From: JBBQWR01 sp038210495
Lineage (GTDB): Bacteria; Planctomycetota; Planctomycetia; Pirellulales; DATAWG01
Assembly (NCBI GenBank): GCA_038210495.1
Contig: JBBQWR010000032.1
Coordinates: forward strand, 1 to 64,000
DNA: 64,000 bases
Direction: 5' to 3'
Part shown: piece after piece, positions 9,131 through 17,802 of the stretch
How the letters are laid out: the number at the start of each line of letters is the position of its first letter
Position numbering within the stretch: position 1 is the first letter of the stretch
Made by a program: the position numbers and the translations under genes
Notes under the pieces: model-generated
The model's database searches: none
The model's input: the letters and a program-made list of their open reading frames with translations, nothing else
What the model was told of the DNA's origin: nothing

Positions 9131-9958
9131 ATGTACGAAAACTACTGGCAACTGGAGCGGCGGCCGTTCGAGACCACGGACGATCCGCGATTTTATTACC
9201 CGGGCGAAAGCCATCAGGGAACGCTGCTCAAGCTGCGTTACGTCGTCGAGAATCGCCGGGGCGGGGCCGTGCTCGCCGGCGCTTCGGGCACGGGCAAAAC
9301 TTTGCTCGCCCGCATGCTGAGCCGACAACTTGCCGAGGCATTTCGGCCAGTGGCCCATTTGGTGTTCCCCCAGATGACGGCAGTCGAACTGCTCAGTTAT
9401 TTGGCCGAAGAATTCATGGCGCCGGCCGGAACGATCGGCCCGATCTCGGCGGGCATGGATCAAGTGGTTCGCCGATTGCAAGCATTTTTGCTCGACAACG
9501 ACGCGCGTGGACAACACGCGGTTGTCGTGATCGACGAGGCTCATCTTCTGGAAGACGTCGCGACGCTCGAAGCGCTGCGGCTGCTATTGAACCTCTCGGT
9601 CGCCGGTCGGCCGCTGTTGACGCTATTACTCGTCGGTCAGCCGCGGTTGTTGCCGATCGTCGATCGCATGCCGGAGCTTGAAGAGCGGCTGGCGATCAAG
9701 TGCCTGCTGCGGCCTTTGACGTTGGAAGAAACGGTGAGCTATGTGTCGCATCGACTCCAAGCGGCCGGCGCAAAGCGGCCGATCTTCGAGCCGCAAGCGC
9801 TTGAGACGCTGCATCAATTAACGCACGGCTTGGCCCGGCGCATCAATCGTCTGTGCGATTTGGCTCTGCTGATTGGGTTCGCCGAGGAGCGGCAAATGAT
9901 CTCGTCGACCCAGTTGGAAGCGGTCAGCCAGGAACTCGTTTCCGTCGCGGCGGATTAA
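9131..9958 (+). CDS. ExeA/GspA-like AAA ATPase
   Basis: 275 residues. AAA+ ATPase of the type II secretion ExeA family (also found next to exosortase and EPS loci). The N-terminus YWQLERRPFE resembles the YGLxxxPF start of the family. Walker A is GASGTGKT (about 51-58) and Walker B VVIDEAH (about 131-137), followed by sensor residues and a lid domain (GLARRINRLCDLALL). No C-terminal peptidoglycan-binding domain is attached. It closes the operon started at 7047 and may supply ATP-driven assembly across the envelope. The gap to the previous gene carries a short inverted GGTCAGGC/GCCTGACC element. Confidence 0.88.
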   Translation: MYENYWQLERRPFETTDDPRFYYPGESHQGTLLKLRYVVENRRGGAVLAGASGTGKTLLARMLSRQLAEAFRPVAHLVFPQMTAVELLSYLAEEFMAPAGTIGPISAGMDQVVRRLQAFLLDNDARGQHAVVVIDEAHLLEDVATLEALRLLLNLSVAGRPLLTLLLVGQPRLLPIVDRMPELEERLAIKCLLRPLTLEETVSYVSHRLQAAGAKRPIFEPQALETLHQLTHGLARRINRLCDLALLIGFAEERQMISSTQLEAVSQELVSVAAD

Positions 9959-9980
9959 GACTCGGTTGCAAACTCTGTCG

Positions 9981-11099
9981 TCAACCGCCGGCGTTCAGTT
10001 TCGCCTGCGTCTCTTCCAGCCGGCGCACGGCTTCTTCAAGCTGCTGAACGTTCGCCTTCAGCGCTTCGGCATCGCCGCCGTTGCCCCCGTTCTTCTTCAA
10101 ATTGTCGATCGTCTCGGCAATCTGCTTGCGCACTTCGCCGACTTGCAACGCCGCTTGCTTGCGTGCTTCGGCTGGGGTCGGCGCCGGCTTGGCGGGCACG
10201 AGCGGGATTGCCGGAATGAACTGCGGATTCAGTTGCAGTCCGGGAATGGCCTGAGCGCCACCGCCCAATTGAATTTGCCCGCCCTGGATTTGAATCTGCA
10301 CGGCGCCAAAACCGTTGGCGTTTTGCCCGTATTTTTGATAGAGCTTGAACGCTTCGGCCGATTGCTTCTTAAGATCGTCCGCGTCCTTGGCTTTGAACGT
10401 GTCGGTCTTATCGACGCCGTTGACGTTCTCCGTCACCTTGAGCTCGATGCCGTTTTGATCCTGCTCGATATGGACCTTCTTGCCGTTCTCCTGCACCTCG
10501 GTCGTGCTCTTGCCGTTGCCGTTCGCGTTGGCTTGCACACGAATCACCTGCATGCCGCCGGCGGGTAGCAACTGGAGATTGCCGCCCGGCATGATTCGCA
10601 AATTGCCGCGAATATTATTGGGAGCGAAGGCTGGCTGCGGCTGTGGGGCCGGTTTGAGAGCTTCGCGGGCGGCATTGGCCGCCGCGTTGTCCCCCTTGGC
10701 CACCCGCTCCAGCGCGTCTTTCGCCGAGTCGTGCGTTCCCGTGTCCGACGATTGCAAAAGCCGGCGCAGCACGTTCACCGATTGCATCGTAACTTCCAAA
10801 GTTTTGCCGCTGGCCGATTCCGCAAGCGACGGGATCGCCGCTTTGCCGGTTTCATAGAGCATCTGAGCCGCCGCTTGCCGCGTCGCATACAGATCGCTGT
10901 CGAGGTCCTTGATCCACTGCTGAATCTCGACGGCCGATGGCGCCGCCGCGACGGCGGGCTTCGCCGGTTGATTCTCAGGGCTGGCTTTCAGAGCATCCGG
11001 CTTCGCCGCGTCATCGGCGCGAGCCGTCGTCACGAGCGACGACACTCCTAGACAAGCAATCGTCAATACGGCGAGAAAAGAGCTGCGTGGGGCGGGCAT
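9981..11099 (-). CDS. exported HEAT-like repeat protein
   Basis: 372 residues with a signal peptide (residues 1-28, ending TTARA). Residues about 50-150 resemble HEAT/PBS-lyase helical repeats (IQQWIKDLDSDLYATRQAAAQM and following helices). A Gln/Gly-rich middle follows, and a C-terminal helix of about 50 residues (EALKANVQQLEEAVRRLEE) looks like a coiled coil. Probably a periplasmic scaffold. The start has GAGGA 9 nt upstream. Convergent with the ExeA-like gene (22 bp between stops). Specific function unknown. Confidence 0.75.
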   Translation of the reverse strand: MPAPRSSFLAVLTIACLGVSSLVTTARADDAAKPDALKASPENQPAKPAVAAAPSAVEIQQWIKDLDSDLYATRQAAAQMLYETGKAAIPSLAESASGKTLEVTMQSVNVLRRLLQSSDTGTHDSAKDALERVAKGDNAAANAAREALKPAPQPQPAFAPNNIRGNLRIMPGGNLQLLPAGGMQVIRVQANANGNGKSTTEVQENGKKVHIEQDQNGIELKVTENVNGVDKTDTFKAKDADDLKKQSAEAFKLYQKYGQNANGFGAVQIQIQGGQIQLGGGAQAIPGLQLNPQFIPAIPLVPAKPAPTPAEARKQAALQVGEVRKQIAETIDNLKKNGGNGGDAEALKANVQQLEEAVRRLEETQAKLNAGG

Positions 11100-11260
11100 G
11101 GTGGGTCTTCCTCGAAATGTGTTTGTCGGTGGGCGGGCGAGCAGGTTCGACGCTTTGGATTTTCCGTTACCCGGCCGCAGAAATCAAGGCGAAGTCGGGA
11201 ATTGGAGGCGCCGCGCACGCAGTCAGCGACGATAAGCGCGCCAATTAAATCGCACTTCAC

Positions 11261-12520
11261 TTACTGGGCGCGCGGCTCTAACGCGCCGGAATACAAATTC
11301 AATTCCGGCCGGTCGCCGATAATCGTGAACAATTGGCGAATCTGATCCAGGCCAACGGCGATCGTAAATCGCGTATCGCGGCCCAAGCTCTTGGCGCCTA
11401 GCACATAGAAATCGGGCTCGGCTGTCAGGAGCATGGCCGGGTCGCTCGTTGGCGCCCCCCTGCCCTGCTCGCCGGTCGTGGCGGGCCACCGCGTCGAGGC
11501 CTCGGTCAACGGATCGATCGCGACTTGCAATTCCCGGTAAAGGCGATGGTTCGGCCGGTATCCCACGTTGGCGACAATCCGATCGACCGCCAACTCGGCC
11601 GTATGATCGCCGGTCAGTTGGACCTGAAATTGCTCGAGTCCTCCGTGCCAAAGCACTCGAGCGACGGCCGTCCCGGGCCAATACGCGAGATGGCCCGCCT
11701 CGCTCCGGATCAGCTCGTTCGCCGCCCGCAATCGCTCGTCGCGAAGGGGCCAAGGGTCGTCGTCGATCCGACTAATCGGATTGTCGGCCGTGGCGAGCGC
11801 CCGTCGCGGGATCCAAGTAATTCGCGTGTAGGGAGCTTCGTGCGCCAGTCGGGCGAGCGCCGTAACCGTGCGGGCGGCGGCCGGACCGGAGCCGACCACC
11901 AGCGTGTGTCGATGGGCGTACGACTCGCGGTCCCCGCCCGTGACGTCGGGCAAGCCGTATTGAATGTGACTCGCGGCCAACGGTTCGCCCAGCGCGGGCA
12001 CGCCGCCATCGCCGAGCCAATTATGCTGACCGTAAATGCCCGTCGCGTCGATGACCACGTCGGCGATCGCTTGGGTCGCAAGCATGGTTTGCGTGTGCTG
12101 TAGCAGCAGCCGAAAGTCTGAATGGATCCGGTGCTCTTCGGAGCCCTCGCCTTTGAGCAATCCGACGCGGCCAACCGAGAGGACCTCGGTTTGTTCGTGA
12201 AGCGAATCGACGAGCAAATCGGAAGCGGCCAGCGGCGCAAGATACTGCTCGAGATATTCGCGCCCGGTCAAAAGCGCATTGGGCTGCGGCAGCTGCCACG
12301 CTTCGTCCTGCGTAGCGAGCGCCGCCAGTCCAAGTGGAGAGCTATTGGCCGCGAACGGCGTGAACAAGGGGGCATGTCCCCAGCTTCGGACATGCTCCCC
12401 TACCCTGCCCCGCTCGTAGATGTCTACCTCGTAACCCAGATATCGCGCATAAAGGGCTGCTTCCAAGCCGATGGGCCCGGCGCCCAAAACGGCGATGCGC
12501 GCCGGCGTGTCAACGGCCAT
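11261..12520 (-). CDS. FAD/NAD(P)-binding flavoprotein oxidoreductase
   Basis: 419 residues from the ATG at 12520, chosen because the first dinucleotide-binding motif GAGPIGLEAA then sits about 10 residues from the N-terminus and AGAGAGG lies just upstream. A second Rossmann motif GSGPAAARTV near residue 200 indicates a two-dinucleotide-domain flavoprotein, as in lysine/ornithine monooxygenase-like and thioredoxin-reductase-like enzymes. It overlaps the end of thiO by 11 bp and is probably co-transcribed, so it may act on an amine or amino-acid substrate; that is inference. The last codons (EPRAQ and stop) coincide with an arm of the TAGAGCC repeat family. Confidence 0.8.
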   Translation of the reverse strand: MAVDTPARIAVLGAGPIGLEAALYARYLGYEVDIYERGRVGEHVRSWGHAPLFTPFAANSSPLGLAALATQDEAWQLPQPNALLTGREYLEQYLAPLAASDLLVDSLHEQTEVLSVGRVGLLKGEGSEEHRIHSDFRLLLQHTQTMLATQAIADVVIDATGIYGQHNWLGDGGVPALGEPLAASHIQYGLPDVTGGDRESYAHRHTLVVGSGPAAARTVTALARLAHEAPYTRITWIPRRALATADNPISRIDDDPWPLRDERLRAANELIRSEAGHLAYWPGTAVARVLWHGGLEQFQVQLTGDHTAELAVDRIVANVGYRPNHRLYRELQVAIDPLTEASTRWPATTGEQGRGAPTSDPAMLLTAEPDFYVLGAKSLGRDTRFTIAVGLDQIRQLFTIIGDRPELNLYSGALEPRAQ

Positions 12521-13688
12521 GCACGACCTCTCTTTCTGGCGAGAAGGGACGCAAATCGAGCGGCGGCTGGCGACCATTGGACATCTCGTCCAGACGATAC
12601 TCTTGGTCGCTACCCGCTCGACCCGCGATCATGTCCGCCATGACTACGGCCGTGCTAGGCGCAAGCAGCAGACCGCTCCGATAATGACCCGTGGCGACGA
12701 AACCATTTTCGACGCCCGGCAACCGTCCCAGATACGGCAACCCGTCTGCCGACATCGGCCGCAGACCGGCCCAGCACCGCTCGACTTCGGCCTGGGCCAA
12801 CTGCGGCGCCCAGTCGAGGGCGAACTGGAGCAGTTCATGTGTCGCGGCGGCTGTCGTCGCTGAATTGAACCCCACGTCTTCGAGCGTCGAGCCAATCAAT
12901 ATTCGGCCGTCTTCGCGCGGCACGAGATAATGCCGGCCCACATAGACGATTCGCTTGAGGATCTGCCGGGACAGCGATAGCAACACAATCTGTCCGCGAA
13001 TCGGTTTGACCAGCACGGGCGTCGCCAATCGGGCCGCGACGAGCCCACTCCATGCGCCGGTGCAAAGACAATAAGCGCCGGCCGTGAAGCGCCCTTGGCT
13101 CGTTTGCACGCCTTGAATTCGGCCCGCTTCCATGTCGAAATCTTCGACCGGGGCGTCAGTGGTGATCTCGACGCCCAGCGCCACGCAGGCGGCGACTAGG
13201 GCTCGCATGTGCCGAGGGTTGCGAACCTGCACCTCGTCTTTCAACAAGACAGCCGCTTGGAGCCGACCGGCGACGACCGCGTCGGCAAAGACCGGCTCGA
13301 GCTCGCGAACTTCACTGGGCGTCGGCGTCTCGACGGCGATGCCGCCCTCGCGCCATTTGGCCGCCATTTGGTCGAGCTCATCGACAGAGCAATCGCCGCC
13401 GGCAAAGTACCAACCGCCGCAGCGGCGGTAGCCGTTGTCGATGCCCGTTTCGGCGCGAAGTCGCTCGGCCCACTGCCGATGCAATCGCAAACTGAGCGCG
13501 GCGAGTCGTTCTAGCGGCGCCGCGTCGGCCCGGTCGGGCGCTGGAGGAAAGATGCCGGCGCCGGCCCAAGATGATTCTTGTCCCGGCTTACCCCGCTCGA
13601 CGAGGCGCACCCTCATTCCGCGCCGCGCCAACTCGTAGGCCAACGAGACGCCAATCACGCCGCCGCCGACAATCAAGCAATCGTGCAT
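12510..13688 (-). CDS. thiO: glycine oxidase ThiO-like FAD-dependent amine oxidase
   Basis: 392 residues, usual length for ThiO/DadA-family enzymes. An N-terminal FAD-binding motif GGGVIGVSLAYELARRG (residues 8-24) is followed by E31, which binds the ADP ribose, and SSWAGAGIFPP, the typical ThiO segment after the Rossmann fold. The C-terminal GLRPMSADGLPYLGR and GHYRSGLLLAP are characteristic of the family. ThiO oxidises glycine to iminoglycine for the thiazole moiety of thiamine. No thiG or thiS is in the window, so a different D-amino-acid substrate cannot be excluded. The flavoprotein gene downstream overlaps it. Confidence 0.88.
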   Translation of the reverse strand: MHDCLIVGGGVIGVSLAYELARRGMRVRLVERGKPGQESSWAGAGIFPPAPDRADAAPLERLAALSLRLHRQWAERLRAETGIDNGYRRCGGWYFAGGDCSVDELDQMAAKWREGGIAVETPTPSEVRELEPVFADAVVAGRLQAAVLLKDEVQVRNPRHMRALVAACVALGVEITTDAPVEDFDMEAGRIQGVQTSQGRFTAGAYCLCTGAWSGLVAARLATPVLVKPIRGQIVLLSLSRQILKRIVYVGRHYLVPREDGRILIGSTLEDVGFNSATTAAATHELLQFALDWAPQLAQAEVERCWAGLRPMSADGLPYLGRLPGVENGFVATGHYRSGLLLAPSTAVVMADMIAGRAGSDQEYRLDEMSNGRQPPLDLRPFSPEREVVHGR

Positions 13689-13797
13689 GAGTCAATCAAA
13701 ACTTTAGCCGCGTCGCTGGCGACGCATGTCCTCCGAAATTGCAGAGAGCGCGTCGCGCGAGCGCGGCGAAAGGGCGCCGCCGCTCAAGTACGGTTAC

Positions 13798-14910
13798 CTA
13801 GGCGTTCAATTTTACGCTCGGATCATCGGCTACGTTCACCCAGACGTGGACGTGGGGGGAGCCGCGGTAGTACCACACGAACGACGGCCCCTCCAGTCGC
13901 CAGCAGTCCCAAACCTGATCGTTACCGATGTCCCCTTCCCGATAGAAGGCCAGCGAGCACTTATCCAGGCCCCCTTGCGTCTTCAGGCATTTGAGGGCTT
14001 CGTCGCGATCGCTCTTCCGGTAATGCTCCAGTAGCAGGCCCAGCGTCTTTTGCAGTTCCTCTTTCTGGTCGCTCGACAGGTCCGTGACGGGACAGCCAGG
14101 ATAATGGCCGCCAGCGCCTTGGAAACCGACAGCCTCTTCGACCGGCAGTTTTTCGACCAGCGCGAGCTTGCGATGCCGTTCGTCGAGCATCTGGTAGATC
14201 TTGTTCGCGGCCTGAGCCTGCGGCCAAAACACATTGTCCGGATGATCGGCCTTTTCGTTGAAGCCATGCGCGGCGTGACCATAGAAGACCGGCCCGCCGA
14301 ACGCGACATGGTCTCCCGAATGGCCATCGCAACGCAGCGTCATGTGCCGGCCCGTCATCACGAACTCGAACTTATCGGCGCCGGGATGGCCGAAGATGGC
14401 GATGCTCTGCTTGTCGCCATAACCACCGGCGTCGTCCTTGAGTTGCTGATCGATTCGCTTGTGCCACTCGGGATCGATCATTCCCTCGTAGACCTCGCGA
14501 ATCATCTGCTGTTGGTCTTTGTTGTAGAAATCGCTGCTGATCATCGTCTTCGTGATATTCCAATTATTGGACACGCGCGTGCGAAGCAAACCGCGCTGCG
14601 GCTCGACGAAATCCCAATCGAAGCACACTTTGCTTTTTTGATCTTCGCTCAGCGAATCGTACAGATGCTTGACGATCGACTCCGGCTTGGCGGAGAGATC
14701 GGGCGCGGCTGCGAACAGCCGGCCAGGCGCCGAGATGACGGTGGCGCCGAGCACTCCGGCGACGGATACGGCACCGGCGGTCCGCAAAAAGTCGCGGCGG
14801 GTAAAGCCGCCCAGTTCCGATTCACAATCCGGGCAGGCTTGCTCAGGAGCAATTTGAGAAGCGTCGCGTGGTTGAATTTCGTTCGAATTGCGGGAATGCG
14901 AATGCGGCAT
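13798..14910 (-). CDS. Tat-exported DUF3500 family protein
   Basis: 370 residues. The N-terminus holds a CPDC pair (31-34), then a twin-arginine signal (RRDFLRTAGAVSVAGVLG) and a hydrophobic core, so it is exported folded. The body matches the DUF3500 family: DWDFVEPQRGLLRTRVSNNW, the His-rich GHYPGCP region and the terminal WRLEGPSFVWYYRGSPHVHVW. The conserved His residues suggest a metal-dependent enzyme, but no activity is established to my knowledge. GGAGG lies 8 nt before the ATG. Monocistronic, 180 bp from its divergent or unrelated neighbours. Confidence 0.88.
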   Translation of the reverse strand: MPHSHSRNSNEIQPRDASQIAPEQACPDCESELGGFTRRDFLRTAGAVSVAGVLGATVISAPGRLFAAAPDLSAKPESIVKHLYDSLSEDQKSKVCFDWDFVEPQRGLLRTRVSNNWNITKTMISSDFYNKDQQQMIREVYEGMIDPEWHKRIDQQLKDDAGGYGDKQSIAIFGHPGADKFEFVMTGRHMTLRCDGHSGDHVAFGGPVFYGHAAHGFNEKADHPDNVFWPQAQAANKIYQMLDERHRKLALVEKLPVEEAVGFQGAGGHYPGCPVTDLSSDQKEELQKTLGLLLEHYRKSDRDEALKCLKTQGGLDKCSLAFYREGDIGNDQVWDCWRLEGPSFVWYYRGSPHVHVWVNVADDPSVKLNA

Positions 14911-15092
14911 GGTGCTGCCTCCGGTGGGTCGGGAGTGTTAGGCGATCGCTCAAATCGCCCGCTGCAAACGCACTCCGCCGCGGACGACGACAACGCCGCT
15001 ATTAGACACCAACGCCTTGGCAACCGCAACGTGATGGGGAGTGGGTGGCGAGTTGTGGGTGGCGGGTGACGCCGCGGCAGACCGACGCACTG

Positions 15093-15392
15093 TTACGCGA
15101 CCGCCGATTTGTGCCCTTTCCGCGGCGAAAGGAACACTAGGGATCCCACCGCCAACAGAAGCTCAACGTCGGCGATCAGCACCGGATGGGGCAATGCGAT
15201 GCCCGCTGAAGCTTTCGGTTCCGTCGCCTCGCTGGTCCAATCGCCAGCGCGTTCCCAACCATCTTTTCCGCGACGCCATCCCAAAACCGTACTTGGCCGC
15301 GAGGTCGACACGTCGGCAGAGGGCCAATCCGTCGCCGCCGCGCACCACACGATGCCCACCAGCAGAACGGTCAATCGAATCACAGTGCGCAT
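15093..15392 (-). CDS. small exported/membrane protein, planctomycete-type
   Basis: 99 residues from the ATG at 15392 (MRTVIRLTVLLVGIVWCAA), a good signal peptide or anchor. The segment LGWRRGKDGWE followed by a terminal hydrophobic helix (VELLLAVGSLVFL) resembles short planctomycete proteins with a WRRTxDGWE motif and a C-terminal membrane segment. The longer reading from 15524 adds 44 residues that do not look coding. Function unknown. Confidence 0.6.
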   Translation of the reverse strand: MRTVIRLTVLLVGIVWCAAATDWPSADVSTSRPSTVLGWRRGKDGWERAGDWTSEATEPKASAGIALPHPVLIADVELLLAVGSLVFLSPRKGHKSAVA

Positions 15393-15838
15393 GAGGCGGC
15401 CAATTCGAGAAAGAAATCGCTCTCCCGCGCCGGTCCGCGGCGCTCGACAGGAAGAGACAATCTCTTGCTTTGCAACCGCCGCTCCCGTTTTAGTCGCGGC
15501 GCCGCAAAATTGACGTAACGCCATAGGCCGTCAGAACGTGTCGCCGGCGCCATTCTCAGGCAACTGCGGCAAATTTGTGGCCTTTTATCAACGTGCGGGT
15601 GGCTCAATGGCAACACGACGCTCGCCAGCGAGCGTCATAACCGGACAACGCCTGGACATTTGCCCCCCCGGTTGGAAAACTAATTTGCGGCCCCCTGCCC
15701 TTCGGCCTAAGTTTTCCATGCCGGAGCGCGCCTCGAGCGGCCATGGTGGCGATTTGGCTGGCGCCTGCAAGTCAGCTACGATCGTCGGAGCGGTAAATCA
15801 ATTCGGAAACAACTTCACGGATCCGCGGGTGTGAGCCA
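15393..15838. other. 446-bp intergenic region
   Basis: Between the divergent small protein gene and the HDOD gene. Short open frames here have no signal peptide, motif or ribosome site that would support them. I see no RNA gene or clear promoter. Confidence 0.4.
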
Positions 15839-16765
15839 ATGACTTTGCCAATCCCCGAGCCTTCCGCGCGGATCGATCTCGATCGCCTACTGCAAACGGC
15901 CCAACTGCCGGCTTTGCCGCAGAGCGCGATCAAGTTAATGGAGCTTTCGCGCGACGCCAAAAATGGACCTGCGGAATTCGCGGCCGTCATCGAGGCCGAT
16001 CCGGGATTGGTCGGGCAGGTCTTGAAGTTCGTCAACTCGTCGTACTTTGGTTTTTCGAACGAGATCTCCAGCGTGAAGATGGCGATCACGCTCGTCGGAG
16101 TCCGGACGATCAAGAATTTCGCTCTCTGGAGCGCGGTCTTCAGCCTGATTCCCAATCCGAAGTGCGGCCCGTTCGATCTTAAGCTGCTGTGGCAAGACTC
16201 GCTTCGGAGGGCGCTCTTCGCCCGGGCCTGCTCTAAATTGCTGGGAATCAAGGAAGCCGAGGAAGCGTTTTCCGCCGCCCTGCTTCAGGATATGGCCATC
16301 CCGCTGTTGGCGAAAGAACTGCCCAAGCAGTACCTGACGTTGATCGCCGCCCGGCGTGACGGCAAACACCGGTTGTGCGATTTGGAGACCGAGCAGTTCG
16401 GTTGGAATCACGCGGAGGCCGCCGCCAAGCTCGCGCGCTGCTGGAAAATGCCCGATGCGTTTGCCAAGTTGCTGGAAGGGCACATCAGCGTGACTCAGCT
16501 ATCGCCCGGCCAACCGCAAGATTTGATCTCAGTCGCCGTCGGTCTGTCGGCGATGCTGCCGTCGGCTAGCGATTCGGCGTGGCACGAATGCGCTGAGTTC
16601 GACTCGAACTACCAGCGCGTTTGCCCGCCGAACGGCCCAACATCCGTTGAGATGCTGGCGCGAATCGACCAAGAGTTCGCCGATTTCGCTCCAGTCCTCA
16701 AGCTCAGCTCTCCAACGAAGAGTCTCGTGGCGCGTTACGAGGAATCGCTGGCCACGATGGCATAG
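15839..16765 (+). CDS. HDOD domain signalling protein
   Basis: 308 residues. Residues about 15-215 fit the HDOD domain, an HD-GYP/HD relative lacking metal ligands: LPALPQSAIKLMELSRD at the start, VIEADPGLVGQVLKFVNSSYFG in the centre and FSAALLQDMAIPLLAKEL near the expected HD position, where the His-Asp pair is not kept. HDOD proteins are regulatory hubs in bacterial signalling, motility and stress responses rather than enzymes. No effector domain is fused. The gene stands alone. Confidence 0.88.
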   Translation: MTLPIPEPSARIDLDRLLQTAQLPALPQSAIKLMELSRDAKNGPAEFAAVIEADPGLVGQVLKFVNSSYFGFSNEISSVKMAITLVGVRTIKNFALWSAVFSLIPNPKCGPFDLKLLWQDSLRRALFARACSKLLGIKEAEEAFSAALLQDMAIPLLAKELPKQYLTLIAARRDGKHRLCDLETEQFGWNHAEAAAKLARCWKMPDAFAKLLEGHISVTQLSPGQPQDLISVAVGLSAMLPSASDSAWHECAEFDSNYQRVCPPNGPTSVEMLARIDQEFADFAPVLKLSSPTKSLVARYEESLATMA

Positions 16766-16773
16766 GGGGAGGA

Positions 16774-16806
16774 AAGTCGGGAGACGGGAGACGGGCGTCG
16801 GGAGTA
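16774..16806. repeat. short GTCGGGA tandem repeat
   Basis: Intergenic run of GTCGGGAGACGG-like heptamer units. The same motif occurs at 47332-47362 inside the GT39 gene. Confidence 0.6.
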
Positions 16807-17015
16807 AATCAACGATCCGAGGCTCCGCCGCGTCCTACCCTAGTCCCATCGCCCTAGCCTCTCAATCCCTTCCCTCCAAGCAAATTCTTCCCTCGCGGCT
16901 TGCCCCCTTCAATCGGTGTCCCGTGACGACAATTTGCGGGATTCGCCGGAATATTGCCCCGTTTGGGTTGGCCTGTATCGACCTGCAGTTAAAATTAAAG
17001 TACTAGTGGCCAAAC

Positions 17016-17630
17016 ATGGCGCCCCTCGACAGTTTGCCAGTGTCCCCTTGGGCAAGCGAGCCAATCATGGCGGGAACAGACCGACAACGGCGGCAGCAGA
17101 TCTTGCGAGAGGCCGAGGGCTATCTCGACTTGATCAGCATGTTCGGTGAGCAGTGGACACCGCCGGTGGCAATCCGCAGCAGGCTGGCCCAGCACTCGAT
17201 CGACACGCTCGATCGACTGACGCCCACGTTCGCAGCCGGGCCACAGGCCCAGCATCTCCGCGGCATGGCGCTGCGGGCTGCGGAGCGATACGACGAGGCC
17301 ATCGAGCCGCTTCGCAAGGCTGCCGAATCGGAGCCGAGCAACCTGGGTACCTGGCTGGCGCTGGGCTGGTGCTACAAACGCACGGGCCATCTGGGCTTGG
17401 CGATCGAGGCGCTCGACTCGGCCCTGGCCGTCGATCCTCAGCAAGCCGTTATGTATTACAACTTGGCATGCTATTGGAGTCTGTCGGGCAACGCGAACCA
17501 AGCGATTCACTACTTGGCGCAAGCTTTCACAATGGAATCGCAATACCGGTTGCTCGCTGAAACCGAGTCCGACTTCGATCCGATCCGCGCCGACCCGGGC
17601 TTCCGCGATCTGACGAGCATCATCGTCTAG
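17016..17630 (+). CDS. TPR repeat protein
   Basis: 204 residues (187 if the in-frame ATG at 17067 is used; neither start has a clear ribosome site). Three or four tetratricopeptide-like helix pairs occupy residues about 65-170: LRGMALRAAERYDEAIEPL, LGWCYKRTGHLGLAIEAL and YNLACYWSLSGNANQAIHYL. The final helix and FDPIRADPGFRDL resemble the end of TPR proteins of the LapB/BTAD type. No signal peptide, so cytoplasmic, probably an adaptor. Its stop codon TAG is part of a repeat element. Confidence 0.82.
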   Translation: MAPLDSLPVSPWASEPIMAGTDRQRRQQILREAEGYLDLISMFGEQWTPPVAIRSRLAQHSIDTLDRLTPTFAAGPQAQHLRGMALRAAERYDEAIEPLRKAAESEPSNLGTWLALGWCYKRTGHLGLAIEALDSALAVDPQQAVMYYNLACYWSLSGNANQAIHYLAQAFTMESQYRLLAETESDFDPIRADPGFRDLTSIIV

Positions 17631-17697
17631 AGCCGCGCACGAAGTAAGCGGTGAGTTGGCAACCGCCGTTAAAACGATTACTCCGTGCGCGGCTCCA
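17628..17697. repeat. inverted-repeat element, TAGAGCC family (second copy)
   Basis: Arms TAGAGCCGCGCACGAAGTAA and a near-complement ending CCGTGCGCGGCTC. Same family as 6799-6867, and again its first triplet is the stop codon of the upstream gene. Confidence 0.75.
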
Positions 17698-17700
17698 ACG

Positions 17701-17741
17701 AAAAAATCCCCGGCCGGCAGAGATGAATCTGCCGGCCGGGG
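17701..17741 (-). terminator. strong rho-independent terminator of the BBP7-protein gene
   Basis: A perfect 14-bp stem (CCCCGGCCGGCAGA / TCTGCCGGCCGGGG) with a 6-nt loop is followed on the minus strand by A and six T. It lies about 60 bp after the stop at 17803. Confidence 0.9.
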
Positions 17742-17802
17742 ACCCAGTTTCGATGTCGCTCGGAGTTATGAAGCGACTCCGTCACTTATGCTGCTTATCG
17801 CA

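Noticed and set aside
12361..12420. Palindromic GGGGCATGTCCCC / GGACATGCTCCCC inside the flavoprotein gene
   Set aside because: It lies in a coding segment (GRVGEHVRSWGHAPLF) that fits the family's conserved stretch after the FAD motif, so it need not be a repeat insertion.
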